Positions 1-8,832 of a DNA stretch of 64,000 nt are shown here, one piece after another; the stretch's first letter is position 1; each line of letters begins with the position of its first letter. Position numbers and translations under genes: made by a program. The notes under the pieces were generated by a model. That model was not told the DNA's origin. It did not search any database and was given only the letters and a program-made list of their open reading frames with translations. The stretch is from JALZKA01 sp963753385 (lineage in GTDB: Bacteria > Actinomycetota > Thermoleophilia > Solirubrobacterales > 70-9), in the NCBI GenBank assembly GCA_963753385.1, contig CAVWCC010000004.1, forward strand, positions 186,001-250,000, given 5' to 3'.

Positions 1-1
1 G

Positions 2-1700
2 ACCACAGGATTCGACGAGGAGATCGCGTCGGAGCTTGAGCGCTCGGCGGGCCGCGCTCAAGCGCGCGGTGGGTTGGCGGCCGCCGCCGCGTTCTTGGAG
101 CGTGCCGCCACGCTGACGCCCGAGCCCGCGCGTCGGGCTGGGCGGGCGCTGGCCGCGGCCCAGGCCACGCAGCAGGCCGGCGCGTTCGAAGCAGCCCTCG
201 GACTGCTGGCCATCGCAGAGTCCGGACCGCTGGACGAGCTCCAGAGCGCGCAGGTCGACCTGCTGCGGGGGCAGATCGCGTTCGCGTCGAGCCGCGCTAG
301 CGACGCGCCACCGCTGTTGCTCAAGGCCGCAAAACGGCTCGAACCGCTCGACCTGAGGCTCGCGCGGGAGACCTATCTGGAAGCGCTCACGGCCGTGTTC
401 TTCCCGGGCCGTCTGGCGAGCACCGAGGTCGTGGTGGAGACCGCGCGGGCCGCTAGGGCGGCGCCTGCACTCTCGCAGTCTCCGCGCGCGCCGGATCTGC
501 TGCTGGATGGCCTGGCGCTGTTGATCACAGATGGATACGCCGCAGGAGCGCCGATCCTGCGACGGGCGATCGACGGGTTCCGAGACGAGCAGATTTCCCA
601 AGGAGACGGGCGTCGGTGGCTCTGGCTTGCGTCCCGTGTGGCGGCATTATTGTGGGACGACGAGAACTGGGAGATGCTGTCTGCGCGCTTCGTCGAGCAG
701 GCGCGTGATGCCGGTGCGCTGAGCGTCCTCCCCCTGGCCCTGACGATCCGCACGGGGATGCATATGTTCGCCGGGCGGTTGGCCATGGCCTCTTCGCTGG
801 TCGACGAGCTGGCGGTGGTCAACGAGGCGACGGGTGCCGGTCTGGTGGCCTACGCCCCGGTGACGCTGGCCGCCGCCAAGGGCCGCGAGCCCGAGGCCGT
901 CCGGCTGATCGACGCGGCCACCCGCGAGATCGTGCGTCGGGACGGCGGACAGGCGCTGACATCCATTCATTTGTCCGCCGCGGTGCTCTACAACGGCTTG
1001 GGCCGCTACGAGGAGGCGCGAGCCGCGGCGCAACAGGCCGTCGAGGACTCGCTTGCAGTCCGGCTTTCAACTTGGGGGCTGGTCGAGCTGATCGAGGCCG
1101 CCCTCCGAAGCGGAAAGGCCGAGGTCGCGGTCGATGCGCTCGGCCGCCTTTCGGAGATGACCTCGGCCAGTCGCACCGACTGGGCGCTCGGCGTCGAGGC
1201 CCGTTGCCGGGCCTTGCTGAGCGACGGCCAAGCCGCCGAGCGGCTGTATCGCCAGGCGCTCGAGCGGCTCGAGCGGACCCGCGTCCGGGTGGAGCTCGCC
1301 CGCGCCCACCTCCTGTACGGCGAATGGCTGCGCCGCGAGCGCCGCCGGCTCGACGCGCGGGAGCAGCTACGCACCGCCCACGAGCTGTTCACCGAGTTCG
1401 GCATGGAAGCGTTCGCACGAACGCGCCCGCGTCGAGCTCGAGGCGACCGGCGAACACGCCCGCAAACGGGTTGTCGAGACCCGCGACGAGCTGACGCCAC
1501 AGGAAGCACAGACCTCCCGCCTCGCAGCAGCGGGGGCGACCAACCAAGAAATCGCCGCGCGGCTGTTCATCAGCCCCAACACCGTCGACTACCACCTCCG
1601 CAAGGCATTTCGCAAGCTCGGAGTGAGATCCCGCCACCAACTCGAAGAGCGCTTGCCCCAGCCGGGCGCACACACCGACCCCGCGGCCCGAGAGGTCTGA
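2..1700 (+). CDS. LuxR-family transcriptional regulator, 5'-partial and frameshifted
   Basis: This is the C-terminal part of a large regulator of the kind with an AAA/TPR-like body and a LuxR helix-turn-helix. The reading frame enters from the left edge with no start inside the window. The body is alanine- and leucine-rich helical repeat sequence up to about base 1415 (ending TAHELFTEFGMEAFA). The protein then continues one frame over, from HERARVELEATGE to a textbook LuxR helix-turn-helix (NQEIAARLFISPNTVDYHL) and a TGA at 1698-1700. One extra base near 1414-1418 explains the break. The ATPase domain would lie upstream and cannot be seen. The target genes are unknown. Only a decayed HxlR remnant follows on the same strand. 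Confidence 0.8.
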
Positions 1701-1706
1701 CTACGC

Positions 1707-1995
1707 CGTCTCGAAGAAGTCGGCGTACTCGAGCGCCGAATCTACTCAGAGCACCCGCCCCGCTACGAGTATCACCTGACCGAGGCAGGCGCTCCAGCTT
1801 CGCCCCATCGTCCTTGCGCTCAAGGAATGGGGCGATCAGCAGTTGAACCCGGGCGCCGCGCCGGTCATCTTCGAGCACACGTGTGGCGCCGAGTTCCATC
1901 CGCGCACAGTGTGTGCGGCCTGCGGAGAACCGGTCGGGACCGGGGAGCTGGTGGTCAAGGGCGGCACCCATCCGGTCAAGGGCGAACCCTGGTAG
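1707..1995 (+). pseudogene. HxlR-type regulator remnant (N-terminus lost, frameshifted)
   Basis: Two adjacent frames together read like the second half of an HxlR/MarR-like winged-helix regulator. The first gives RLEEVGVLERRIYSEHPPR followed by YEYHLTEAG. After a shift near 1787-1795 the second gives QLRPIVLALKEWGDQQLNP, then a Cys-containing tail with CAACGEP, ending in TAG at 1993-1995. The N-terminal recognition helices expected about 60 residues earlier are missing, because the LuxR gene ends only 6 bases upstream. Both the truncation and the shift argue for a pseudogene, perhaps left by a deletion that fused this end to the LuxR gene. HxlR family assignment rests on the wing motif (ERRIYSEHPPRYEYHLTE). 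Confidence 0.65.
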
Positions 1996-2324
1996 CGCCG
2001 CAAGTCGAGTGCCGGCAATCTAGGACGGTTGCTCCCTCGGTCTCTCTACAACGAAGTTCTTCGGCGAGCACTTGACCCCGACAACGAGGACCGCAGCCGA
2101 AAGGCTGTCGCCTAGGGCTGGCCGGCAGACGCGGCTCCCGAGGGCGCCGCGGTCTCACGCGCGGCTGATTTCGCTCGCTCCCGGCGGCGTGCCTAGGGCT
2201 GGTCTCGGGGCCCGCCGCTTTCCATGCGAAGCGACACGCCGAAGTCACGACCAACCCGCGACCTTCGGGTTATGAGCCCGTCTTGGCGTTCGCGGCTGTT
2301 TCCGGCTGCTCCGCGTTTTGCCTG
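1996..2324. other. Gene-free gap between HxlR remnant and fabI 3' end
   Basis: I find no credible coding frame, RNA or terminator here. An 11-base direct repeat, CCTAGGGCTGG, occurs at 2111-2121 and 2192-2202. The gap separates plus-strand regulator debris from the end of the minus-strand fatty-acid synthesis operon. Confidence 0.5.
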
Positions 2325-3182
2325 CTAATGGGCCGCTTTCGCGGGTTCGGCGTGGCTTGCGTTTGCGGCCTTTTCCGGACGTTCCGTTGACCTGACGTTG
2401 ACCCGAGGATCATCCATGGCGGTCGCAATCGCGTGAAAGCCGCCGTCGACGTGAAGGATCTCGCCGCTGATGCCGCGCGACCAGTCGGAGAAGAGAAAGC
2501 AGATGGCCTGCGCCACGGCGGTCGGATCGCCGGTGTCCCAGCCGAGTGGAGCGCGGTCCTCCCATTCCGCGGCTAGGCGGTCGAATCCGGGGATCCCACC
2601 GGCGGCCGGCGTCTCGATCGGACCGGCGGAGACGAGGTTCACGCGGACGCCACGAGGGCCAAGGTCGCGGGCGAGGTAGCGGGCGACGGCCTCGAGGCCC
2701 GCCTTCGAGACGCCCATCCAGTCGTACGCCGGCCAAGCTTGGGACGCGTCGAAGTCGAGCCCGACGACGCTGGCGCAGTCCTCGAGCAGTGGCAGCAGCT
2801 CCGCGGCGAGCGCCTTGAGCGAGAAGGCGCTAGTGGTGAAGGCCTGGGCGGCGCTCTCGGCCGGCGTCTCGAGGAAGCGGCCTCCAAGCGCGTCCTCGGG
2901 CGCGAAGGCGATCGCGTGGAGCACCCCGTCGAGCGTGCGCCAGCGGCCTTCCAGCTCGGCGCGCAGGGCGGCGAGGGCGGCGGGGCTGTTGACGTCGAGC
3001 TCGAGCACGTCGACGGGTTGGGGCAGCCGCCGGGCTGCGCGCTCGGTCAGCCGCCGGGCGCGACCGAAGCTTGTCAGCACGATCTCCGCACCCTCGAGCT
3101 GGGCCTGCTCGGCGACCGCGAAGGCGATGCTGCGGTGGGTGAGGACGCCCGTCAGGAGCAGGCGCTTGCCGGCGAGGTTCAC
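2325..3182 (-). CDS. fabI: Enoyl-[acyl-carrier-protein] reductase FabI
   Basis: This enzyme performs the last reduction of each fatty-acid elongation cycle (trans-2-enoyl-ACP to acyl-ACP, NAD(P)H-dependent) in the cytoplasm. The 285-residue protein starts LAGKRLLLTGVLTHRSIAF after a GTG at 3182, the divergent nucleotide-binding loop of FabI-type SDRs. It carries the FabI active-site spacing Y-x6-K in YDWMGVSK (Y153, K160) and the cofactor/C-terminal block ISGEILHVDGG. The GTG overlaps the TGA of the MaoC gene by 4 bases, so it is translationally coupled and is the last gene of the FAS II operon. The last 28 or so residues (after HAIATAMDD) form an unusual Ala/Glu/Lys-rich tail beyond the normal FabI end, perhaps readthrough into formerly non-coding sequence. 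Confidence 0.92.
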   Translation of the reverse strand: MNLAGKRLLLTGVLTHRSIAFAVAEQAQLEGAEIVLTSFGRARRLTERAARRLPQPVDVLELDVNSPAALAALRAELEGRWRTLDGVLHAIAFAPEDALGGRFLETPAESAAQAFTTSAFSLKALAAELLPLLEDCASVVGLDFDASQAWPAYDWMGVSKAGLEAVARYLARDLGPRGVRVNLVSAGPIETPAAGGIPGFDRLAAEWEDRAPLGWDTGDPTAVAQAICFLFSDWSRGISGEILHVDGGFHAIATAMDDPRVNVRSTERPEKAANASHAEPAKAAH

Positions 3183-3604
3183 AGCAGCACGGGAAGACCG
3201 ACGAAGACGTCGTCCTCGCTGGTTTCGTCGTCTTCGCGTCTGACGACCGCCTCCACGACCGCGCGCAGGACGAGATTGCCGTCTTGGTTGCGCACTCGCC
3301 ATTCGTAGGCCTCGATGCCGCGCTCGTCCGCCTTCCGCAGAAGGGCGACATCGACCTGGATCGTGTCGCCGATCTTCACGGGGCGCTTGAAGACGACGTC
3401 CTCGATCCGGCGCAAGGCGACGATCCGCTCGGGGTCGAAGTCGACCAGGCCGACCGCGTAGGAAAGGACGAGCATGCCGTGGGCGATGCGCTCCCCGAAC
3501 GGGCTTTGGCCGGCCCAGCGGGCATCGGTGTGCTGGGGGTGGTGGTCGCCGGTCAGGTTGGCGAAGGCGACGACGTCGGCCTCGGTGATCGTGCGTCCGG
3601 TCAT
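3179..3604 (-). CDS. MaoC-family hot-dog dehydratase
   Basis: A 141-residue single hot-dog domain of the MaoC/R-specific enoyl-hydratase family, probably acting on 3-hydroxyacyl-ACP or -CoA to give the 2-enoyl thioester. The hydratase motif is visible as DVVAFANLTGDHHPQHTD (Asp and His of the active-site loop), followed by FGERIAHGMLVLSYAVGL, the standard oxyanion/helix segment. The ATG at 3604 overlaps the SGNH gene stop (ATGA) and the gene's own stop overlaps the fabI GTG. No FabZ or FabA is seen in the cluster, so this protein is the likely dehydratase of the FAS II cycle here. That role is inferred from context; an R-hydratase role linking beta-oxidation to another pathway is the alternative. 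Confidence 0.85.
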   Translation of the reverse strand: MTGRTITEADVVAFANLTGDHHPQHTDARWAGQSPFGERIAHGMLVLSYAVGLVDFDPERIVALRRIEDVVFKRPVKIGDTIQVDVALLRKADERGIEAYEWRVRNQDGNLVLRAVVEAVVRREDDETSEDDVFVGLPVLL

Positions 3605-4212
3605 GCGGCGGCCTCCTCAGGGTCGAGTTCGATTCCAAGCTCCTCGCGGAGACAGGCGGCGAAGGCAAGGGCGGCCTTGCGGTGGCCGGCGGCGGAAGGG
3701 TGGAAGCCGTCTACGGCGTAGTTGGCGCGCTCACCTCTGCCGGGGTGGTCAACCAGCTCGAGGCAAGCCGCGCCGTGGCTGTCGGCGCAGCGGCGCACGA
3801 CCGCGTTGACGTCGGTCAGGCCGTTAGTTACGCGCGCGCGCGAGCGGGGGCGCAGCGGCAGGAACTCGGCAACGGCCGGGTAGGTGGCCGTGACGATCGA
3901 CGCATCGGGCAGGGCCGAGCGCAGGCAGGAAAGGATCTCCTCGAAGTCGGCGGCGAACCGCTCGATGTCGGGCCGGGTCGTGCGCACGACGTCGTTGGCG
4001 CCGCAGATGACCGACACGAGCTCTGGCCGCAGCGCGAGCGCGGGGCCGAGCTGGTCGCGGCGAACCTCGCCTGCACGCGCGCCGGGAACGGCGAGGTTGG
4101 CGTAGCGCCAACCAGGAAGCAGGGCGGCTACCTGGTCGGGGAAGGGTGGAGCGGCGGGGTCGATGCCGGCGCTGAACGAGTCGCCGATGGCCACGAAGCA
4201 GGGGGCGCTCAT
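3601..4212 (-). CDS. SGNH/GDSL-family hydrolase
   Basis: A 203-residue SGNH hydrolase with all four blocks. Block I is FVAIGDSFSAG (nucleophile Ser12), the Gly block is NLAVPGARAGEV, block III is VICGANDVV (Asn), and block V is DGFHPSAAGH (catalytic Asp and His). There is no signal peptide or membrane segment, so it is probably a cytoplasmic esterase or thioesterase. Its ATG at 4212 overlaps the carboxyltransferase stop, and its stop overlaps the MaoC ATG, so it is built into the fatty-acid synthesis operon. A role in releasing or editing acyl chains is plausible from position, but the substrate cannot be read from the sequence. Confidence 0.85.
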   Translation of the reverse strand: MSAPCFVAIGDSFSAGIDPAAPPFPDQVAALLPGWRYANLAVPGARAGEVRRDQLGPALALRPELVSVICGANDVVRTTRPDIERFAADFEEILSCLRSALPDASIVTATYPAVAEFLPLRPRSRARVTNGLTDVNAVVRRCADSHGAACLELVDHPGRGERANYAVDGFHPSAAGHRKAALAFAACLREELGIELDPEEAAA

Positions 4213-5636
4213 CGTTTGGCCTCCAGCGCGTCGAGGGCCCAGGCCAGGCGTTCGCGGGTCTCGCCGGGCTCGACGATCTCGTCGACATAGCCGCCGCGGG
4301 CGGCGACCGTTGCCGTGGCGTGCTCGCGCGCGTAGACGCCGGCGAGGCGGGCACGCTCGGCCTCTGGGTCGTCGGCTTGCGCGATCTCGTCGCGGTGCAC
4401 AAACGTGACCGCCTGCATCGGGCCCACAACCCCGATCTCCGCCTCGGGCCATGCGAACACCAGGTCGGCGCCAAGGTCCTTCGAGTTCATGGTGATGAAG
4501 CCGCCGCCGTACGCCTTGCGCAGGACCACGGTGAGCTTCGGGACCGTGGCTGACGCGAAGGCGCGCAGCAGCCCGGAGCCGTGGCGGATCACCCCCGCCT
4601 GCTCCTGGCGAGTGCCGGGAAGGAACCCGGGGGTGTCCACGAGCACCACCAGCGGCACCCCGAACGAGTCGCAGGCAGAAACAAATCGGGCAGCCTTCTC
4701 GGAAGCCGCGGCGTCGATCACGCCGCCGAGAAAGCGCGGCTGGTTGGCGATCACGCCGACCACGCGGCCGTCGATGCGCGCAAAAGCCGTGACCATGTTC
4801 CGCGCCCAGCGTGGAGACACCTCGAGCAACCGGCTGCCGTCGGCGAGACAGCGGATCACGCCACGCACGTCGTAGACCTGACGAGCTGTCGGCGGCAGGG
4901 CCGCCGCCGGGTCGAGCGCGAGCGGCTCCTCGGGCGGGTGGCCGGCCGGCCCCTGGCCGGCCGTCGCCGGCAGGTAGCCGAGCAGGTCTCGTGTCAGCGC
5001 GACGGCGTCCTGGTCGTCCTCGGCGACGAGCTGGCAAACGCCGTTCCGGGCGTGGATGCGCGGCCCGCCGAGCTCCTGCTTGGTGACCCGCTCGCCCATC
5101 ACCTCGGCCACGACTCCCGGGCCGGTGAGGAACATGCTCGAGTCCTCGGTCATCACCACGAAGTCGGTCAGCGCCGGCGAGTAGGAGCCGCCCCCGGCCG
5201 AGCTGCCGGTGATCACGGTCACCTGCGGGACGCGCCCGGACAGGCGCACGTGCTCGCGGAAGATGCGCCCGTAGCCGCCGAGCCCGGCGCAGCCCTCGTC
5301 CATTCGCGCGCCGGCCGACTCGACAAAGCCCACCACCGGGGCGCCCGCGTCGCCGGCAAGGCGCAGCAGCCTGACGATCGAGTCCGCATGGGCCTCGCCC
5401 AGCGACCCGCCCAGCACGCTGCGGTCCTGCGAGTAACAGAAGAGCGGGCGCCCGGCGAGCGTCCCCGCAGCTGCCACGACGCCATCGCCGGGCACGTCCG
5501 TGCGCGCCGCCCGCGATGCCACCGCCGAGCGAATGACACGGAGCGAGCCGGGGTCGCAGAGCCGTTCGAGCCGCTCGCGGGGCGCGAGTGCCCCGCCTGC
5601 CTCGGCGGTCTGGACGAGGGCGAGCCCGGCGCTCAC
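4209..5636 (-). CDS. Acyl-CoA (acetyl-CoA) carboxylase carboxyltransferase subunit
   Basis: A 475-residue carboxyltransferase of the AccD/PccB type, which moves CO2 from carboxybiotin to an acyl-CoA. In the FAS II operon it most likely makes malonyl-CoA. The N-half carries GFVESAGARMDEG and VITGSSAGGGSYSPALTD, one acyl-CoA-binding oxyanion region. The C-half carries VLVDTPGFLPGTRQE and RKAYGGGFITMNSKDLGAD, the second crotonase-like oxyanion hole. The start is the GTG at 5636, which overlaps the fabF TGA (GTGA). A start at 5654 would intrude further into fabF. No biotin carboxylase or BCCP gene is present in the window, so the partner subunits must be encoded elsewhere. Confidence 0.88.
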   Translation of the reverse strand: MSAGLALVQTAEAGGALAPRERLERLCDPGSLRVIRSAVASRAARTDVPGDGVVAAAGTLAGRPLFCYSQDRSVLGGSLGEAHADSIVRLLRLAGDAGAPVVGFVESAGARMDEGCAGLGGYGRIFREHVRLSGRVPQVTVITGSSAGGGSYSPALTDFVVMTEDSSMFLTGPGVVAEVMGERVTKQELGGPRIHARNGVCQLVAEDDQDAVALTRDLLGYLPATAGQGPAGHPPEEPLALDPAAALPPTARQVYDVRGVIRCLADGSRLLEVSPRWARNMVTAFARIDGRVVGVIANQPRFLGGVIDAAASEKAARFVSACDSFGVPLVVLVDTPGFLPGTRQEQAGVIRHGSGLLRAFASATVPKLTVVLRKAYGGGFITMNSKDLGADLVFAWPEAEIGVVGPMQAVTFVHRDEIAQADDPEAERARLAGVYAREHATATVAARGGYVDEIVEPGETRERLAWALDALEAKR

Positions 5637-6830
5637 GCGGCGGCCTCCAGGCACAGCACGGCGTTGTGGCCGCCGAAGCCGAACGAGTTGGAGATGGCGG
5701 TCAGCGGCCGCCCGTTGCGCTCGAGCTTCCGCGCGTCGCCGGGCACGTAGTCGAGATCGAGGCCCTCGTCGCGCTCCTTCCAGCCGACTGTCGGCGGCGC
5801 GACCCCCTCCCGCAGAGCCAGCACGGTGGCCACCGCCTCAGCCGCGCCGGCGGCGCCGAGCAGGTGGCCGATCGCGGACTTGAGCGAGGAGACAGGCATC
5901 TGGGCAGCCCGCTCGCCGAACGCCTGCTTGATCGCCTCGGTCTCCGCGCGATCGTTCAATGGCGTCGAGGTGCCGTGCGCGTTGATCCAATCGACCTGCC
6001 CCGGCTCGATCCCGGCGTCGCGCACTGCGAGAGCCATCGCTCGCGCCGCGCCGTCGCCGGAGGGCTCAGGGCGCGGTGAGGTGGTGCGCGTCGGCGGTCG
6101 CGCCATAGCCGGTGGCGTAACCGAGCACCTCGGCGCCGCGCTCAAGCGCGCGCTCCTCCTGCTCGAGCACCATCACCGCCGCGCCCTCCCCCATCACGAA
6201 GCCGTCGCGGCGCCGGTCGAAGGGGCGCGATACGCCACTCGGCGAAGTGGCGCCCATGCCGGCGAACGCGGCTTCCGCGAGGGGCGTGATGCCCGCCTCG
6301 GAGCCGCCCACTAGGCACGCCTGGGCCTCGCCGTGCTGGACAATGCGCATGCCCGCGCCGATCGCGTGTGCTCCGGCGGCGCACGCTGACACCGTTCCGA
6401 AGCACTGGCCGCGCAGCCCGTGCTTCATCGCCAGCACTCCCGAGGCCGCGTTGGCCATCATCAGCGGCACGGCGAGTGGCGAGACGGCCTCGGCACCGCG
6501 CTCGCGGAGCAGCGAGTGCTGGTCCTCGATCGTGCCGATGCCGCCGATCCCGGTGCCGATCACGCAGCCGATCTCCTCGCCGGCGTAGGCGTCGTCGAGC
6601 CCGGCCTGGGTGATCGCCTCGGCGCCCGCCACAAGCGCGAGCTGGGTGAAGCGGTCGGCACGCCGCGCCTCCTTCACCGACAGGTGGTCGCCGGGCTCGA
6701 AGTCCGCGCACCGGCCGAGGCCATCGGCAATGCCCGAGCGCCCCGCCGTCCAGCCTTCGATCAAGGCGGGCGCGCCAATCCCGAGCGGCGTGACGGCGCC
6801 GACGCCGGTGATCGCAACCCGGCGGCTCAC
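5633..6830 (-). CDS. fabF: Beta-ketoacyl-ACP synthase II (FabF), interrupted by a 1-base frameshift
   Basis: Elongating ketosynthase that condenses malonyl-ACP with acyl-ACP. The first 250 or so codons (from ATG at 6830) give the N-half with the nucleophile in TVSACAAGAHAIG (Cys150). The second half, in another frame, holds both catalytic histidines (NAHGTSTPLND and SAIGHLLGAAG) and the C-terminal NSFGFGGHNA. The first frame stops at AHHLTAP. Dropping one base at about 6068 restores HLTAPEPSGDGAARAM, the normal KAS II sequence. With that correction the protein is about 398 residues, full length for FabF. The ATG overlaps the acpP stop (ATGA). I regard the shift as a probable sequencing insertion, since FabF is normally essential. 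Confidence 0.88.
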
Positions 6831-7078
6831 GACCCGGCGCGCTCCGCCACGAAGTCGATCGCCTGGCCGACCGTCTCGATGCCCTTCAGGTCCTCCTCGC
6901 GCAACTGAACGCCGTAGTCCTCCTCCACGATCTGGGCGAGCTCGACGAGGTCGAGCGAGTCGACGTCGAGCTGCTCCCAGCCCGCCTCGCGGCTGATCGC
7001 GTCGCGCTCGGCGCCGAAGCTCACGAGCGCCTCGGTCACCCGCTCCTCGATCTGGCCCTTGGTCACTGTCGCTGGCAT
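6827..7078 (-). CDS. acpP: Acyl carrier protein
   Basis: An 83-residue acidic carrier protein that holds growing fatty acyl chains on 4'-phosphopantetheine. The attachment site is the Ser of LDVDSLDLVELAQ (Ser41). The four-helix ACP pattern follows, with VEEDYGVQLREEDLKGIETV. I chose the ATG at 7078 because it has a strong Shine-Dalgarno sequence (AGAAAGGAGA) a few bases upstream. An ATG eight codons earlier would swallow that site. The stop overlaps the fabF ATG by 4 bases. It sits between fabG and fabF, the classic order for FAS II clusters. Confidence 0.93.
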   Translation of the reverse strand: MPATVTKGQIEERVTEALVSFGAERDAISREAGWEQLDVDSLDLVELAQIVEEDYGVQLREEDLKGIETVGQAIDFVAERAGS

Positions 7079-7105
7079 TCCACTTCTCCTTTCTGGCGTC
7101 AAGCG

Positions 7106-7846
7106 CTAGGCGCTCAGCCCGCCGTCGACTGTCAGGGTCGTTCCGTTCACATAGGCCGCCTCCGGCGAGGTCAGGAAGCGGACACAGGCGGCCACCTCCT
7201 CAGGCGTGCCGGCGCGACCCGCCGGGACCGCCTGTAGCCACCCGTCGTCGAGATCTGCCGTCATCTCGGTTGCGACGAGCCCCGGCGCCACCGCGTTCAC
7301 GGTCACGCCGCGGCGCGCCACCTCGGCCGCCACGGTCCGCGTCATCGCGATCAGCCCGGCCTTCGACGCCGCGTAGTTCGCCTGGCCGGGGTTGGCCCGC
7401 AACCCGACGATCGAGGCCACGTTCACCACGCGTCCGTAGCGGGCGCGGATCATGCGCCTCAGTGCCCGGCGCGTGGTCCGAAATGCCGCCGAGAGGTTCG
7501 TCTCCAGCACCTGCGCCCACTGCTCGTCGTCGATCTGCGGGGAGAGCGCGTCCGCACGCACGCCGGCGTTGTTCACCAGGCAGAGCACCGGGCCGAAGCG
7601 CTCCTCGAGCCGATCGAAGATGTCGTCGGCCGCGCCCGGCGCCGTCACGTCGGCCCGAACGGCGAGGGCGGTTCCGCCGCCGGCCTCGATCCGCTCGACC
7701 ACGGCCTCTGCCGCCGCGGCATCCGAGCGGTAGTTGACGCCCACCGGCCAGCCGTCGGCCGCCAGGGCCTGGGCCACGGCCGCGCCAATGCCGCGCGAGC
7801 CGCCGGTCACGAGCGCGCAGCCGTCGGGCCTGCCGTTCCCGCTCAC
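7106..7846 (-). CDS. fabG: 3-oxoacyl-ACP reductase FabG
   Basis: A 246-residue classical SDR that reduces 3-oxoacyl-ACP with NADPH. It has the cofactor loop ALVTGGSRGIGAAVA, the NNAG motif (CLVNNAGVRAD), the catalytic block VNVASIVGLRANPGQ with Ser and NYAASKAG with Tyr and Lys, and the C-terminal block NGTTLTVDGGLSA. The start is GTG at 7846, overlapping the fabH stop (GTGA). Only 27 bases separate its stop from the acpP ATG. Position between fabH and acpP makes the FAS II assignment secure, as distinct from the catabolic SDRs elsewhere in the window. Confidence 0.93.
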   Translation of the reverse strand: MSGNGRPDGCALVTGGSRGIGAAVAQALAADGWPVGVNYRSDAAAAEAVVERIEAGGGTALAVRADVTAPGAADDIFDRLEERFGPVLCLVNNAGVRADALSPQIDDEQWAQVLETNLSAAFRTTRRALRRMIRARYGRVVNVASIVGLRANPGQANYAASKAGLIAMTRTVAAEVARRGVTVNAVAPGLVATEMTADLDDGWLQAVPAGRAGTPEEVAACVRFLTSPEAAYVNGTTLTVDGGLSA

Positions 7847-8832
7847 CACTCGATCACCCCGGCGCCCCACGTGAAGCCCGCCGCGAAGGTGGCGACCAAC
7901 ACCCGCATCCCGCGGCGCAGCCGCCCGCTCTGCTCCGCCTCGGCGAGCGCGATCGGCACGCTCGCGGCGGAGGTGTTCCCGTAGCGCTCGATGCAGTCCA
8001 CCACCCGCTCGTCCGGCAGACCGAGCCGCTCGCCGACGGCGCGCGTGATGCGCGCGTTGGCCTGGTGGTATACGAACAGATCGATCTCGTCGAGCCCGCG
8101 CTCGGCCGCAGCGCACGCCTCGAGGGTGGACTCCGACAGCCGCGCCACCGCGGCCCGGAAGGTGTCCTGGCCGCGCATCCGGACCAGGCGGTCGGCGTGG
8201 CTGGCGCGAATGCAGTCCGCCCCCGAGCCGTCGGAGCGGAGCAGCACCGGCCCCATCCGCCCTGGCCCGCCCGCCGTCACGAGCGCCGCCCCGGCGCCGT
8301 CGCCGAAGAGCGCGGCAGTGCGCCGGTCCCCGACGTCGATCACGCGGCTCATGAGCTCGGCCCCGATCACGAGCACCGCGGCGGCGCGGCCGGACTCGAG
8401 CTGAGCGCTCGCCAGGGAGAGGCCCGACAGGAACCCGGTGCAGGCGGCCCCGAGGTCGATTGCGCCCGCGTTCGAGGCGCCGAGCCACTCCGCCACGAGC
8501 GGGGCGGCGTTCGGCAGCAGGTCGTCCTGGGTCAAGCTGGCCACGAGGACGAGGTCGATCTCGCGCGGGTCGAGCTCGCCCCGCTCGAGGGCGTGGGCCC
8601 CGGCCCGAGCGGCGAGGCTCGTCAGCGTCTCACCCGGCCCGGCGCGGCGGCGCTCCCGCACACCAGTGCGGCTGACGATCCAGTCCTCGTCGACGCCGAG
8701 CGGCCCGGCGATCGCGCGGCTCGTGACCACCTCCTCCGGCAGAGCGACGCCAAGCGATGCGATCCCGGCAGCCCACGTCCCGCCGCTCACGGCGGAGGCT
8801 CGGGGCGCCTCGGTGGCGACGCCGTCAAGCAC
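7843..8832 (-). CDS. fabH: Beta-ketoacyl-ACP synthase III (FabH)
   Basis: Initiating ketosynthase that condenses an acyl-CoA primer with malonyl-ACP. The 329-residue protein has the Cys-His-Asn triad of FabH: LGAACTGFLSGL (Cys131), VYHQANARI (His256) and RYGNTSAASVP (Asn286). The start GTG at 8832 overlaps the end of fabD by 8 bases. The N-terminus carries about 20 residues ahead of the usual first strand (WAAGIASLGVALPEE), so a later start is possible. It follows fabD, as in many actinobacterial and Gram-positive FAS II operons. Confidence 0.93.
   Translation of the reverse strand: MLDGVATEAPRASAVSGGTWAAGIASLGVALPEEVVTSRAIAGPLGVDEDWIVSRTGVRERRRAGPGETLTSLAARAGAHALERGELDPREIDLVLVASLTQDDLLPNAAPLVAEWLGASNAGAIDLGAACTGFLSGLSLASAQLESGRAAAVLVIGAELMSRVIDVGDRRTAALFGDGAGAALVTAGGPGRMGPVLLRSDGSGADCIRASHADRLVRMRGQDTFRAAVARLSESTLEACAAAERGLDEIDLFVYHQANARITRAVGERLGLPDERVVDCIERYGNTSAASVPIALAEAEQSGRLRRGMRVLVATFAAGFTWGAGVIEW

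Noticed and set aside
6060..6075. Programmed +1 frameshift in fabF
   Set aside because: There is no slippery run or downstream structure, FabF does not use one in known bacteria, and ten similar shifts occur in unrelated genes; sequencing insertion is simpler.
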